A DNA stretch of 64,000 nucleotides from positions 1,235,208 to 1,299,207 of the forward strand of contig NZ_JARYGZ010000001.1 of NCBI RefSeq assembly GCF_029906645.1, read 5' to 3'. A program made the translations under genes and the position numbers. This DNA comes from Sphingomonas oryzagri (GTDB lineage Bacteria; Pseudomonadota; Alphaproteobacteria; Sphingomonadales; Sphingomonadaceae). Under the pieces are notes generated by a model that saw only the letters and a program-made list of their open reading frames with translations, made no database searches and was not told the DNA's origin. Positions 54,243-63,568 of the stretch are shown here, one piece after another (the stretch's first letter is position 1; each line of letters begins with the position of its first letter).

Positions 54243-56567
54243 TCAGCCGAGCGTCGCGCGAACAGCCCTGGCGGCATCGACCATGTTGATCAGCGCTGGC
54301 CTCACATCCTCCCATCGACGGGTCTTGAGACCGCAATCGGGGTTCACCCACAATTGCGCCGGTGAAAGACGAGCGCTCGCCTTGATCAGCAGTGTTTCCA
54401 TTTCCTGTGTCGAGGGGATGCGGGGCGAGTGGATGTCGTAGACGCCCGGCCCGATCTCGTTCGGATAGGCGTATCCCACGAACGCGTCGAGCAGTTCCAT
54501 CTTCGAGCGTGACGTCTCGATCGAGATCACGTCCGCGTCCATCGCACCGATGGAATCGATGATCTCATTGAACTCCGAATAACACATGTGCGTGTGAATC
54601 TGCGTCGCGTCGGCGACGCCCGCAGCGGTGAGGCGGAAACATTCCACCGCCCAGTCGAGATAATGCTGCCAGTCGGCCCTGCGCAACGGCAGCCCCTCGC
54701 GCAGCGCCGCCTCGTCGATCTGGACGATCCGCGCCCCTGCCGCCTCCAGATCGAGTACCTCGTCGCGGATCGCGAGCGCGATCTGGCGGCAGGTCTCCTC
54801 ACGGGGCTGGTCATCGCGGACGAAGGACCAGTTGAGGATCGTCACGGGGCCGGTGAGCATACCCTTCATCGGACGGGCTGTCAGACTTTGGGCGTAGCGC
54901 CACCATTCCACGGTCATCGCCGCGGGACGCGAGACATCGCCGTAGATGATCGGCGGACGGACGCAGCGGGAACCGTAGCTCTGCACCCATCCGGCGCGGC
55001 TGAACGCGAAGCCGGACAGTTTCTCGCCGAAATACTGCACCATGTCGTTGCGCTCGAACTCGCCATGCACCAGCACGTCGATGCCGATCTCTTCCTGCCA
55101 GCGCACCGTGCGAGCGGTTTCATCCCTGAGGAACGCCTCGTAACCGGCGTCGTCCAGATCGCCCCTATCGTGGGCGGAACGGGCTTTCCGCACCTCCGGC
55201 GTCTGCGGGAACGAGCCGATCGTGGTCGTCGGCAGCGGCGGCAAAGCGAGATGCGCCTGCTGCGCCTTGATGCGCTCGACGAAGGCCGATCGGCGTTTCG
55301 CCATGGTGGCGTCCACACCCGCGAGCCTGTCGCGCACCTCGGGGTTCCTGGTGAGCGGCGAGCCGGCACGGTCGGCAACCGCCGCGGCGTTCCGGTTTAG
55401 CGCGTCCCTCACGCTGTCGCGCCCCTCGTTCAGCGCCCTGGTGAGCGTCGCCAGTTCGTCCAGCTTCTGCGTGGCGAAGGCCAGCCAGCCTTTCATTCGA
55501 GGATCGAGCCTCGTTTCCAGATCGAGATCGACCGGCGCGTGAAGCAGCGAGCAGGACGGCGCGATCAACAGCTTGCGGCGAGCGCTCGCGATCGGCTCCA
55601 GCCGGTCGAGCAGGGCGTTGAGATCGGCCTTCCAGATGTTGCGGCCGTCGATCACGCCGAGCGAGAGGAGCAGGTTCGCGCGCGCCCCCGCCAGCACCGC
55701 GTCAATCTGCTCCGGCGCGCGCACGAGATCGACATGCAACCCCGCCACCGGCAAGGCGAGCGCGGTGGCGAGATTGTCGCCGAGCGAACCGAAGTAGGTG
55801 GCCAACATCAGCTTGAGGCCCGTCAGCCTGTCGGCGAAAACTCCGTAAGCGATGGCGAACGCGGCGCGCTGCGCGTCATCGAGATCGAGCACCAGCGCCG
55901 GCTCGTCGATCTGCACCCAGTCCGCGCCGGCATTCTGGAGCCGGGTCAGCAAGTCGACATAGACGGGCAGCAGGCCCGGCAGCAGCGAGAGCGGATCGAA
56001 GCCCTCGACCTTGGACTTGGCGAGCAGCAGATAGGTGACCGGGCCGAGGATCACCGGCCGTGTGTGGTGGCCCAGCGCCTTGGCCTCCACAAACTGATCG
56101 ATCGCCTTGTGCGAACTGAGCTGGAATGATTGGTTCGGCGACACTTCCGGCACCATGTAATGATAGTTGGTGTCGAACCATTTGGTCATTTCCTGCGCCG
56201 GCACGTCGCCCTGCCGGCGGTGCCCGTGGCTGCAGCTTTCGTCGCCCGCATCGGTTCGGGTACCGCGCGCCATGGCGAAATAGACATCCAGCGAGTCCGC
56301 CGTGCCGAGCGGCCGATAGAGGCTGGGGATCGCGCCCACCATCACGCTGGTGTCGAGCACCTGATCGTAGAAGGAGAAATCGTTGCTCGGGATCACCTGG
56401 ATACCGGCGGCCTTCTGCCGCTCCCAGGTCGCGGCGCGCAGACCTCTGGCGGTATCGAGCAGCGCGGCCTTGTCGATCCTGCCGGCCCAGTAGGCCTCTA
56501 CGGCGATCTTGAGTTCGCGGCGCGGGCCGATGCGGGGAAAGCCGAGGTTCGCGGCGGTAACGGGCAT
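54243..56567 (-). CDS. metE: Cobalamin-independent methionine synthase
   Basis: A 774-residue MetE that methylates homocysteine using 5-methyltetrahydropteroyl-triglutamate. The N-terminal barrel starts VTAANLGFPRIGPRRELK; zinc ligands in the C-terminal barrel include the His and Cys of THMCYSEF and the Cys of NPDCGLKTR. AAGGAG eight bases before the ATG at 56567 fixes the start. A cobalamin riboswitch lies upstream, so the enzyme should be off when B12 supports MetH. Confidence 0.96.
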   Translation of the reverse strand: MPVTAANLGFPRIGPRRELKIAVEAYWAGRIDKAALLDTARGLRAATWERQKAAGIQVIPSNDFSFYDQVLDTSVMVGAIPSLYRPLGTADSLDVYFAMARGTRTDAGDESCSHGHRRQGDVPAQEMTKWFDTNYHYMVPEVSPNQSFQLSSHKAIDQFVEAKALGHHTRPVILGPVTYLLLAKSKVEGFDPLSLLPGLLPVYVDLLTRLQNAGADWVQIDEPALVLDLDDAQRAAFAIAYGVFADRLTGLKLMLATYFGSLGDNLATALALPVAGLHVDLVRAPEQIDAVLAGARANLLLSLGVIDGRNIWKADLNALLDRLEPIASARRKLLIAPSCSLLHAPVDLDLETRLDPRMKGWLAFATQKLDELATLTRALNEGRDSVRDALNRNAAAVADRAGSPLTRNPEVRDRLAGVDATMAKRRSAFVERIKAQQAHLALPPLPTTTIGSFPQTPEVRKARSAHDRGDLDDAGYEAFLRDETARTVRWQEEIGIDVLVHGEFERNDMVQYFGEKLSGFAFSRAGWVQSYGSRCVRPPIIYGDVSRPAAMTVEWWRYAQSLTARPMKGMLTGPVTILNWSFVRDDQPREETCRQIALAIRDEVLDLEAAGARIVQIDEAALREGLPLRRADWQHYLDWAVECFRLTAAGVADATQIHTHMCYSEFNEIIDSIGAMDADVISIETSRSKMELLDAFVGYAYPNEIGPGVYDIHSPRIPSTQEMETLLIKASARLSPAQLWVNPDCGLKTRRWEDVRPALINMVDAARAVRATLG

Positions 56568-56849
56568 GAATGATCTCCTTCGGCCGGGACGCGTGTCGCC
56601 GGCCGTCATGTCGAATTCGGAAAAAGGTGGAGGGTTAGGCGCGCCGCGTCAGCTCGACGGGCGCGGTCGCACGGGCGGGCCTATGGCCGGCGGCAACGGA
56701 TTAATGGGCATCGGTCAATCGCCTGCATGATGGGCGGAAGACCTTGGAGGGCGCGCGAACGATCGAGGATGCCGGCACGCACGTCCGGCCGGATCTGCCC
56801 TTCGCGCGTCCACCGGAGGAACCCCCGTCCGAGGAACGTTATCGCGTCG

Positions 56850-57056
56850 GAGGCAGGTCTCCTGGCTCGCGGGTCAGCACGTCGGCTCCTGTCTTCCCAG
56901 TGCCCGCGCGGGGCACCAGTGACATCCATCGGAACCGCCGCTCACCGCTCACAGTTGCGGGGGCAGCGCCGGATTCCACCCGTTCGGGTGCCACCGGCTT
57001 CCCGTCTTAGCCCCGTCGCGCAGGCTCATTTCTAAGCCTGGAACGGGGAACCTCGA
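56850..57056 (-). promoter_or_regulatory. Cobalamin riboswitch upstream of metE
   Basis: On the minus strand the conserved B12 box AGCCAGGAGACCTGCC lies at 56852-56867. Further upstream are GCCCCCGCAACTGTGAGCGG, the CACTGG-GAAGACAGGAGCC element and the opening GAGGTTCCCC. Together these are the core of an adenosylcobalamin riboswitch. About 285 bases between it and metE form the expression platform and leader. Confidence 0.9.
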
Positions 57057-57185
57057 CGGAAGGGTTAGACACCGGCGCCGAATCCCTGTCAAGAAAGATA
57101 TAAAGACATCCTTATATTGTAAAATGAGGCATCGATCTGCCCGCTTGGCGAAGGTGCAACGGAATCCGGGTGTCGGTGCGTGCAA

Positions 57186-57206
57186 GGACAGGACAGCATC
57201 CTGTCC
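57186..57206. promoter_or_regulatory. Perfect inverted repeat before the EF-hand gene
   Basis: GGACAGG, seven bases, CCTGTCC, ending 15 bases before the ATG at 57222. It could be an operator or an RNA hairpin that overlaps the ribosome binding region. The nine bases CATCCTGTC recur before the DUF1800 gene near 59108. Confidence 0.45.
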
Positions 57207-57221
57207 CACGGAGTTCCGGTC

Positions 57222-57641
57222 ATGAAGATCCGCCGATCATCACTGATATTCGCGCCATCGGCCCTACTGGCCGCATCGATGGCCTGTTCGCAGCCGGCAT
57301 CGCAGGCTACGATGCCCGGCATGACGCTGGATCAGTATCTGAACCGGCAGACCGCGCGGATCATGGCGGCCGATACCGACGGGGACGGCCGGATCAGCCG
57401 TGCCGAGATGAGCGCCCTGCCGGCGAAGGGTGGACGCGATCCGGCGCGCCTCTTCGACCGGATGGATGCCAATCATGACGGCTATCTCGACAAGACCGAG
57501 ATTCAGGCGGCGCTCACCCGGCGTTTCCAGCGGATGGATCGCGACGGCAACGGCGTCGTCACCCCCGACGAGCGAATGGCCGGCAGGACGCAGCGCGGAC
57601 AGAAGGGAGCGGCAGACGAAACCACCGCGCAGCAGCCCTGA
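57222..57641 (+). CDS. Exported EF-hand protein
   Basis: A 139-residue exported protein with a signal peptide (about 1-25) and three EF-hand loops: DTDGDGRISRAEM, DANHDGYLDKTE and DRDGNGVVTPDE. It should bind calcium in the periplasm. The Cys near the end of the signal does not sit in a canonical lipobox. GGAG lies eight bases before the ATG. It precedes an ECF sigma operon by 39 bases and may be its first gene. Confidence 0.88.
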   Translation: MKIRRSSLIFAPSALLAASMACSQPASQATMPGMTLDQYLNRQTARIMAADTDGDGRISRAEMSALPAKGGRDPARLFDRMDANHDGYLDKTEIQAALTRRFQRMDRDGNGVVTPDERMAGRTQRGQKGAADETTAQQP

Positions 57642-57680
57642 CAGGATGGAACCGCCGCATGTCCATTGGAGACGCCTTGC

Positions 57681-58235
57681 TTGAGCGCGGACGATCCCGA
57701 TACCGGGCTGGTCGCGCGCGTGGGTCGCGGCGACGAGGCGGCCGTCCGCCTGCTGGTGAACGCCAAGCTGCCCCGGCTTCTCGCGCTCGCACGCCGGATG
57801 CTGGGCGATGGCGCCGAGGCGGAGGACGTCACGCAGGAGACGTTCGTGCGGGCGTGGCGTCAGGCTGCCCGCTGGCGCCCCGGTACCGCGCGCTTCGACA
57901 CATGGCTGCACACCGTGACCCTGAACCTCTGCCGCGACCGCCTAAGACGGCGGCGGGAGCAAACCATGCCCGACCTGCCCGAGCAGGCGGACCCGACACC
58001 AGCCGCCGATATCGCGATGGACGACGCCGCGCAGGGTCGGGCCGTGCAATCGGCCATCGCCGCTTTGCCCGAACGTCAGCGCGAGGCCATATTGCTCGTC
58101 CACTACCAGGATCTTTCGAACATCGCGGCGGCGGCAGCGATGGAGCTCAGCGTCGAGGCGCTGGAAAGCCTGCTCGCACGCGGCCGCCGATCGCTCCGTG
58201 CCACCTTCGCTGCCCGAGGTTCTCGCGATGACTGA
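57681..58235 (+). CDS. ECF sigma factor (second set)
   Basis: A 184-residue ECF sigma factor: region 2 in GAEAEDVTQETFVRAWRQAA and TWLHTVTLNLCRDRLRR, region 4 in LSNIAAAAAMELSVEALESL. The start is uncertain; the TTG at 57681 has GGAG nine bases upstream, while a TTG at 57666 is also possible. It ends eight bases inside the anti-sigma gene (ATGACTGA). Confidence 0.88.
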   Translation: MSADDPDTGLVARVGRGDEAAVRLLVNAKLPRLLALARRMLGDGAEAEDVTQETFVRAWRQAARWRPGTARFDTWLHTVTLNLCRDRLRRRREQTMPDLPEQADPTPAADIAMDDAAQGRAVQSAIAALPERQREAILLVHYQDLSNIAAAAAMELSVEALESLLARGRRSLRATFAARGSRDD

Positions 58236-58614
58236 GCCCCTGACCGAAAGCCGCTTCGTCGAACTGGCCGATGCCTATGGCAGCGTGATCGCGCGTTGGC
58301 CCAAGGCCGTGCGGGCGCAGGCGATGGAGATGGCGAAGCACCCCAGGATGCAAGCGGTACTGGCGGATGCCGAACGGCTCGACGCGCAGCTCGATCTCTG
58401 GACGGTGCCTTCGCCGGACCCGGCATTTGCGGACCGGATCCTGGGCGCCCGCCCAACCCGATCCATTTCTCGGCGCGCGCGCTTGTGGTGGTCCGGCATC
58501 GGGATCGCGACGGCGCTGGCCGGCGCCGCTGCCGGCTCGGTGGCTGCGGCGGTGGTGCTGCCTGCCGGCCATGCCGCCTCCGACGACGCCACCGCCTTCG
58601 GCGATCTTGGGTAG
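58228..58614 (+). CDS. Membrane anti-sigma factor
   Basis: A 128-residue protein with a cytoplasmic N-terminal part (1-80) rich in charged helices, one membrane segment (about 86-112) and a short outer tail. Position directly after, and overlapping, the ECF sigma gene supports an anti-sigma role. No zinc-binding HxxxCxxC motif is present. Confidence 0.7.
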   Translation: MTEPLTESRFVELADAYGSVIARWPKAVRAQAMEMAKHPRMQAVLADAERLDAQLDLWTVPSPDPAFADRILGARPTRSISRRARLWWSGIGIATALAGAAAGSVAAAVVLPAGHAASDDATAFGDLG

Positions 58615-58623
58615 GAGAACTGA

Positions 58624-59088
58624 ATGTCGTCCCGCACGCTCAAGGTCATCTGCGCCGTTTCGATCCTGCTGAACATCTTCCTGATCGGCGCGGTGGCCGG
58701 TGGCGCCGCATGGTTGCGCACGCGACCTCCCCTGCTCGGCGTAGGGTCGATCCGCGTCGTCGGCTCCGAGCTTCCAGCCGACGAGCGCCGGGCGTTCCGC
58801 CGCGCCCTCCGCGAGGCGCGCCAGGAAATGCGGCCGACTGCAATGGCAGGCCGGCAGGCGCGCGACGATGCCGCCGCGTTGCTGCGCGCGCCGACGTTCG
58901 ACCGGGCCGCGCTCAGCGATGCGCTCGGCCGCGTACGCGCCGCAGATATCGCGATCCGCGCGCATGTGGAGGAGCGGGCCATCGCCTTCGCCGCATCCCT
59001 CCCGCCGGACGAGCGGGCGAAACTGGCCGAAGGCATCGAGCGGCGTCGCGTGCGGGCCGCGGCACAGGCGACGGAAACGCCGCGCTGA
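58624..59088 (+). CDS. Periplasmic sensor-like protein (CnrX/Spy type)
   Basis: A 154-residue protein with one N-terminal membrane segment (about 7-29) and a helical periplasmic domain with LPADERRAFRRALREARQEM and SLPPDERAKLAEGI repeats of the Spy/heavy-metal-sensor fold. Unlike the protein at 13440 it lacks the paired histidines and the HxxxM motif, so it may sense something other than metal or act as a chaperone. Nine bases follow the anti-sigma gene. Confidence 0.75.
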   Translation: MSSRTLKVICAVSILLNIFLIGAVAGGAAWLRTRPPLLGVGSIRVVGSELPADERRAFRRALREARQEMRPTAMAGRQARDDAAALLRAPTFDRAALSDALGRVRAADIAIRAHVEERAIAFAASLPPDERAKLAEGIERRRVRAAAQATETPR

Positions 59089-59130
59089 CCCGTTGAAGGG
59101 TGACCATCCTGTCGGAAGGGTAAGCGTTCC

Positions 59131-60567
59131 ATGCCAGTCACCGGCCTGTCACCCGCCGCGATCGCGCTTAACCGTTTCGGCCTGGGTGCGAAGCCATCCG
59201 ACGCCGCGCCCACCGATCCGAAGCGCTGGCTGACCGGTCAGTTCGATCGCTTCGACACCAGACCAGCGGACTTCGCAGCTCTGCCGGATGCAGGCGCGAT
59301 GGTGAAAGCCTATCGGGAGCAGCAGCAGGCGATGCGCCAGGCCGCGCGTCTTGCCGCGCCGCAAGCACCCGACATGCCATCGGCGAAGCCGACGCGCAGT
59401 GCCGACCAGATCGCCGCCCGACAGGATTTCGCGCAGGATGTGCAGGCCTTGTACCGTCAGGCAATACAGGCCCGCACCCAGAGCGCGCTGCAAACCGCGG
59501 CGCCGTTCGTCGAGCGGATGGTGCATTTCTGGTCCAACCACTTCTGCATCTCCGCCGATAATCCGCAGACCAGCGCGTTTGCCGGCGCCTTCGAGCGTGA
59601 CGCGATCCGTCCACATGTCCTGGGCCGGTTCGAGGACATGCTGCTGGCGGTCGAGCATCATCCGGCGATGCTGATCTACCTGAACCAGATCCAGTCGATC
59701 GGCCCGAACAGCCTCGCCGCCCAGCGCGCCGCGCGCCGTGATCCGGGGAAGGCACGCGGCCTGAACGAGAATCTCGGGCGCGAGATCATGGAATTGCACA
59801 CCTTGGGCGTCCGATCCGGCTATACCCAGACCGACGTCACGGAGTTCGCCCGCGCACTCACCGGCTGGAGCGTCGGTGCGCAAGGCCCGCAGGACGACGG
59901 AAACGCCGGCGATTTCGCCTTCAGGCCCAATCTTCACGAACCGGGCCCGCGCACGATCCTTGGCAAGGTCTATACGCAGGCGGGCGAGGATCAGGCGAAA
60001 GCCGTGCTGGCCGACTTCGCACGCGCACCCGCAACGGCAACCCATATCGCGACCAAGCTCGCCCGGCATTTCGCCGGAGACAATCCGCCGCCGCCCCTCG
60101 TCCAGCGCCTCGCGGTCAGCTTTAGCCGGAACAAGGGCGATCTGCCTGCCCTCTATCGCACCTTGATCGACAGTCCCGAACCCTGGGCACCCGCCCCGCT
60201 CAAGTTCAAGACGCCGTGGGAGTGGACCATCTCCGTGCTGCGCGGTCTGGGCCGGACCGAGATCGGCCAGATCCAGATGGCTGGCGTTCAGAGCCAGCTC
60301 GGCCAGCCGGTATGGAAGCCCGGCTCGCCGGCCGGATGGGACGACGTTGCGGCAAGCTGGGCCGCACCGGATGCGCTCCTGCGCCGCGTGGAGTTCGCGC
60401 AGCGGCTGGTCGCGCCGCTCGGTGACACGCTCGACGCGCGGACGATCGGGCCGAGGCTCGTCCCGGCTTCGCTGAGCGCGGCGACCACCGAGCAGATCGG
60501 ACGCGCCGAAAGCCCCGGCAGTGCGCTCGCCCTGCTGCTCGTTTCACCCGATTTCCTGCGGAGGTGA
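59131..60567 (+). CDS. DUF1800 family protein
   Basis: A 478-residue protein matching DUF1800, with the recurrent segments NRFGLGAKP, MVHFWSNHFCISAD, LNENLGREIMELHTLGV and AFRPNLHEPGPRTILGK. Function is unknown. It is nearly always paired with a DUF1501 protein, as here, where the two genes are five bases apart. No clear signal peptide is seen. Confidence 0.9.
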   Translation: MPVTGLSPAAIALNRFGLGAKPSDAAPTDPKRWLTGQFDRFDTRPADFAALPDAGAMVKAYREQQQAMRQAARLAAPQAPDMPSAKPTRSADQIAARQDFAQDVQALYRQAIQARTQSALQTAAPFVERMVHFWSNHFCISADNPQTSAFAGAFERDAIRPHVLGRFEDMLLAVEHHPAMLIYLNQIQSIGPNSLAAQRAARRDPGKARGLNENLGREIMELHTLGVRSGYTQTDVTEFARALTGWSVGAQGPQDDGNAGDFAFRPNLHEPGPRTILGKVYTQAGEDQAKAVLADFARAPATATHIATKLARHFAGDNPPPPLVQRLAVSFSRNKGDLPALYRTLIDSPEPWAPAPLKFKTPWEWTISVLRGLGRTEIGQIQMAGVQSQLGQPVWKPGSPAGWDDVAASWAAPDALLRRVEFAQRLVAPLGDTLDARTIGPRLVPASLSAATTEQIGRAESPGSALALLLVSPDFLRR

Positions 60568-60572
60568 CCAAT

Positions 60573-61712
60573 ATGATCGACCGCCGTTCCTTTCTCTCCG
60601 TCTCCGCGATGGGCGCGGGCGCGATGCTCGTCGCGCCGCGCATGGTCCTCGCCACCGTGCCGACCGAGCGCCGCTTCGTCTTCATCATCCAGCGCGGTGC
60701 CGCCGACGGGCTCAACATCGTCGTTCCCTACGCAGATCCCGCCTATGCGAGGCTGCGCGGGGCGCTGGCCATCGATCCGGCGGGCGCGACCAAGCTCGAC
60801 GGAACCTTCGCGCTGCATCCCTCGCTCGCCGAGACCGCCAGGATGTATAGCGAGCGTCAGGCGTTGTTCGTCCACGCCGTCGCTTCGCCCTATCGCGACC
60901 GCTCGCACTTCGACGGCCAGAACGTCCTCGAAACGGGTGGACGTCAGCCTTATCAGCTCAAGGACGGCTGGCTCAACCGGCTGGTCGGCATGATGCCGAA
61001 GGCGAAGGACGAGGCTATCGCCCTCGCCGCGACCGTCCCCATGGCTCTGCGCGGGGCGGCACAAGTGACCTCCTACGCGCCATCCTCCCTGCCCACCCCG
61101 TCGGACGACCTGCTACTGCGTGTCGGCCAACTCTATGCCGCCGATCCGCAGCTTCATCCGCTCTGGTCGGCGGCACTGGAGGCGAAGGGCCTCGCCGAAG
61201 GAGCCGCTGCGAAGCAGGATCCGGCGAGCCTCGGCAAGCTCACCGCCAGCTTTCTCGTCAAGCCTAACGGCCCGCGGATCGCGATGATCGAGACGGGCGG
61301 CTGGGATACGCACAGCGGGCAGCAGGGACGCCTGGCGGCCCAGCTCAAGGCGCTCGACACGCTGTTGGGTTCGTTGCGCGACAATCTCGGGCCGGCCTGG
61401 TCGCAAACCGCCGTGCTGATCGCCACGGAGTTCGGCCGTACGGCCGCCGCGAACGGGACTGGCGGCACCGACCATGGTACCGGATCGGTCGCGATGCTGG
61501 TCGGCGGAGCGATCAGGGGCGGCCGGATCATGGCCGATTGGCCGGGTCTCGGCGCGTCCGCCCTCTATGAAGGACGGGATCTCAAGCCGACGGCCTCGAT
61601 GGACAGCCTGATCGCAGGCCTTGCGGGCGAGACGTTCGGGATCGATCCCGCGCACGTATCGCACACGCTGTTCGGCGTCACCGACGCGATGCCGGGTCTC
61701 GCCATGACCTGA
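60573..61712 (+). CDS. DUF1501 family Tat-exported protein
   Basis: A 379-residue DUF1501 protein, a member of the alkaline-phosphatase/sulfatase-like fold. DRRSFLSVSAMGAG at the N-terminus is a twin-arginine export signal. Core motifs include QRGAADGLNIVVPY, SHFDGQN, ETGGWDTHSGQQ and TDHGTGS, with likely metal ligands. The ATG at 60573 has a perfect GGAGGTGA eight bases upstream; the GTG at 60564 is unlikely. Confidence 0.92.
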   Translation: MIDRRSFLSVSAMGAGAMLVAPRMVLATVPTERRFVFIIQRGAADGLNIVVPYADPAYARLRGALAIDPAGATKLDGTFALHPSLAETARMYSERQALFVHAVASPYRDRSHFDGQNVLETGGRQPYQLKDGWLNRLVGMMPKAKDEAIALAATVPMALRGAAQVTSYAPSSLPTPSDDLLLRVGQLYAADPQLHPLWSAALEAKGLAEGAAAKQDPASLGKLTASFLVKPNGPRIAMIETGGWDTHSGQQGRLAAQLKALDTLLGSLRDNLGPAWSQTAVLIATEFGRTAAANGTGGTDHGTGSVAMLVGGAIRGGRIMADWPGLGASALYEGRDLKPTASMDSLIAGLAGETFGIDPAHVSHTLFGVTDAMPGLAMT

Positions 61713-61716
61713 CGGA

Positions 61717-62832
61717 TCACGCCTGTCGGTGGGGTAACAGCCGGCCGCTGTCCAATAGCTCTATCCGTGGGCAGCCGAGCTGCGCCATGGCGAGTTCCAG
61801 CTCCGTGCGCAGGATGTGGAGCATATGGGCGACACCCGACAGGCCCGCCACCGCCAGCGCGTGGAATACCGGGCGACCGATCAGCACCACCTTAGCCCCC
61901 AGCGCGAGGGCGGTCGCGATGTCGGAACCCGATCGAAAGCCGCCGTCGACGAGGATCGGCAGACGGTGCCCGGCCCGCGCGACGACATGCGCCAGAACGT
62001 CGAGCGCGGCGGGGAAACCATCGAAAACCCGGCCGCCATGATTGGACAGGACGATCGCCTCGACGCCACTGGCCACGGCGCGATCGACGGCTTCTCCAGT
62101 GACCAGTCCCTTCAGCAGGATCGGAAGATCCGTCACGGATCTGAGCCACTCTACGTCGGCCCATGTCGGTGCGGCATCGGCCAGCGGTGTGCCGAAGAGG
62201 ATGTGTCCACCCGCAACGCTATGCTGGCGAGGTTTTGCCATGCCTTGCAGATTGGCCGCCTCGATCCCGGCTGGAAGCGTGAATTCGGATCGCTTGATCG
62301 CCGCGTCGATGGTCAGGACGATCGCCTCATAGCCGGCCGCCTCCGCCCGCCTGACAAGAGTTAGACTGTCCGCGCGATCCGGCTGCAGATAGAGCTGGAA
62401 CCAGAGCGGAGCCACTGGTTTCGTCAGCTCCCGCGCGGCCGATCGGCTCGCCTGCGCGACATGTTCCAGAGAGACGCTGGACAACGTGCTGAGAATGAAA
62501 CCGGTCTCCAGCGCCGCCGCCGCTCTCGCCGCCGCCATTTCACCGTCGGGGTGGGCGAGGCACTGGTAGGCCAAGGGCGCCACCATGATCGGCGCGACAT
62601 GGGCGCGGCCGAACAATTCGGTTTCGGTGCTGGCGCCGCGTAGATCCGTCAGCACGTTCGGCAGCAGGCGCCATCGATCGAAGGCGGCCCGATTGTCGCG
62701 GAGCGCGCTGTCGCTCCCGCTTCCCGACTGGATATGATCCCAGCTGGCGGCCGGCAAACACGCCTCTGCGTGCTTCTCATAGTCCGCGAGTGTGCGAATT
62801 TCGGGTGGGATCGCGCTCAGGTCGTCGACCAT
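61717..62832 (-). CDS. FMN-dependent alpha-hydroxyacid oxidase/dehydrogenase
   Basis: A 371-residue TIM-barrel flavoenzyme of the same family as the protein at 20773 but clearly distinct. It has APLAYQCLAHPDGE, WFQLYLQPDR and the catalytic SNHGGRVFDG. It oxidises an alpha-hydroxy acid such as lactate or glycolate. It overlaps the end of the hydroxylase gene by 16 bases, so the two are likely one transcript. Confidence 0.88.
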   Translation of the reverse strand: MVDDLSAIPPEIRTLADYEKHAEACLPAASWDHIQSGSGSDSALRDNRAAFDRWRLLPNVLTDLRGASTETELFGRAHVAPIMVAPLAYQCLAHPDGEMAAARAAAALETGFILSTLSSVSLEHVAQASRSAARELTKPVAPLWFQLYLQPDRADSLTLVRRAEAAGYEAIVLTIDAAIKRSEFTLPAGIEAANLQGMAKPRQHSVAGGHILFGTPLADAAPTWADVEWLRSVTDLPILLKGLVTGEAVDRAVASGVEAIVLSNHGGRVFDGFPAALDVLAHVVARAGHRLPILVDGGFRSGSDIATALALGAKVVLIGRPVFHALAVAGLSGVAHMLHILRTELELAMAQLGCPRIELLDSGRLLPHRQA

Positions 62833-63497
62833 TGACGCAACAGATTGTGATAGACGTTGGTCAGCGTGTCGATGCCGCCGTGATCGGGATGATCCGCCGT
62901 CAGATCCTGGATCGCGCTATCGAGATCGAAGAGCAGGCGGCGCTGCTGATCCTGTGCCACGAAGCTCTGGATCCATGTGAAGGCTGCGAAGCGGGTGCCA
63001 CGCGTCACCGGCGTGACGCGGTGCAGGCTGCTGCCGGGATAAAGGATCATGTGCCCCGCCGGCAGCTTCACCCGATGCCCGCCGAACAGATCGTCGATGA
63101 CGAGTTCTCCGCCGTCATATTCGTCCGGATCGCTCAGGAATATGGTGGCCGAAAGATCGGTGCGGACGTGGCTCTGCGCGCCGGGCACGGCGAAGATCGC
63201 GTTGTCGACATGGTTGCCGTAGGCGCCTTTATCCTCATAGCGATTGAAGCGCGGCGGCATGATCTTCGCCGGCAGCGCGGACGCGATGAACAGCGGGGTC
63301 TGGCCAAGCCGCTGGACCAGCCGCGCTCCCAATTCCTGCGCGAGTGGATCGTCCAGGCGAAGCTGGAGGTTGGTCTTGACCGAGATGGCGCGATGGCCCG
63401 CCGTTCCCCGGCCATCATGCCAGTCTGCTGCTTCCAGTTGCGCACGGATCGCCTGCACCTCGGCCTTGCCGAGCAGTTCCGGAATCTCGATGACCAT
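62817..63497 (-). CDS. PiuC-type Fe(II)/2-oxoglutarate dioxygenase
   Basis: A 226-residue PKHD-type hydroxylase of the PiuC family. Iron ligands are His96 and Asp98 (NHVDNA) and His159 (SSLHRVTP), with Arg169 for 2-oxoglutarate. PiuC proteins lie next to TonB receptors for iron-siderophore uptake in many proteobacteria, as they do here, but their substrate is unknown. The start has no strong ribosome binding site. Confidence 0.9.
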   Translation of the reverse strand: MVIEIPELLGKAEVQAIRAQLEAADWHDGRGTAGHRAISVKTNLQLRLDDPLAQELGARLVQRLGQTPLFIASALPAKIMPPRFNRYEDKGAYGNHVDNAIFAVPGAQSHVRTDLSATIFLSDPDEYDGGELVIDDLFGGHRVKLPAGHMILYPGSSLHRVTPVTRGTRFAAFTWIQSFVAQDQQRRLLFDLDSAIQDLTADHPDHGGIDTLTNVYHNLLRQWSTT

Positions 63498-63568
63498 GAG
63501 GCTTCCTCGCCTAACGGCTGGATCAAAGCAACAGGACGGGGCGACATCCGCCGCCCCGTCCGATCCGA

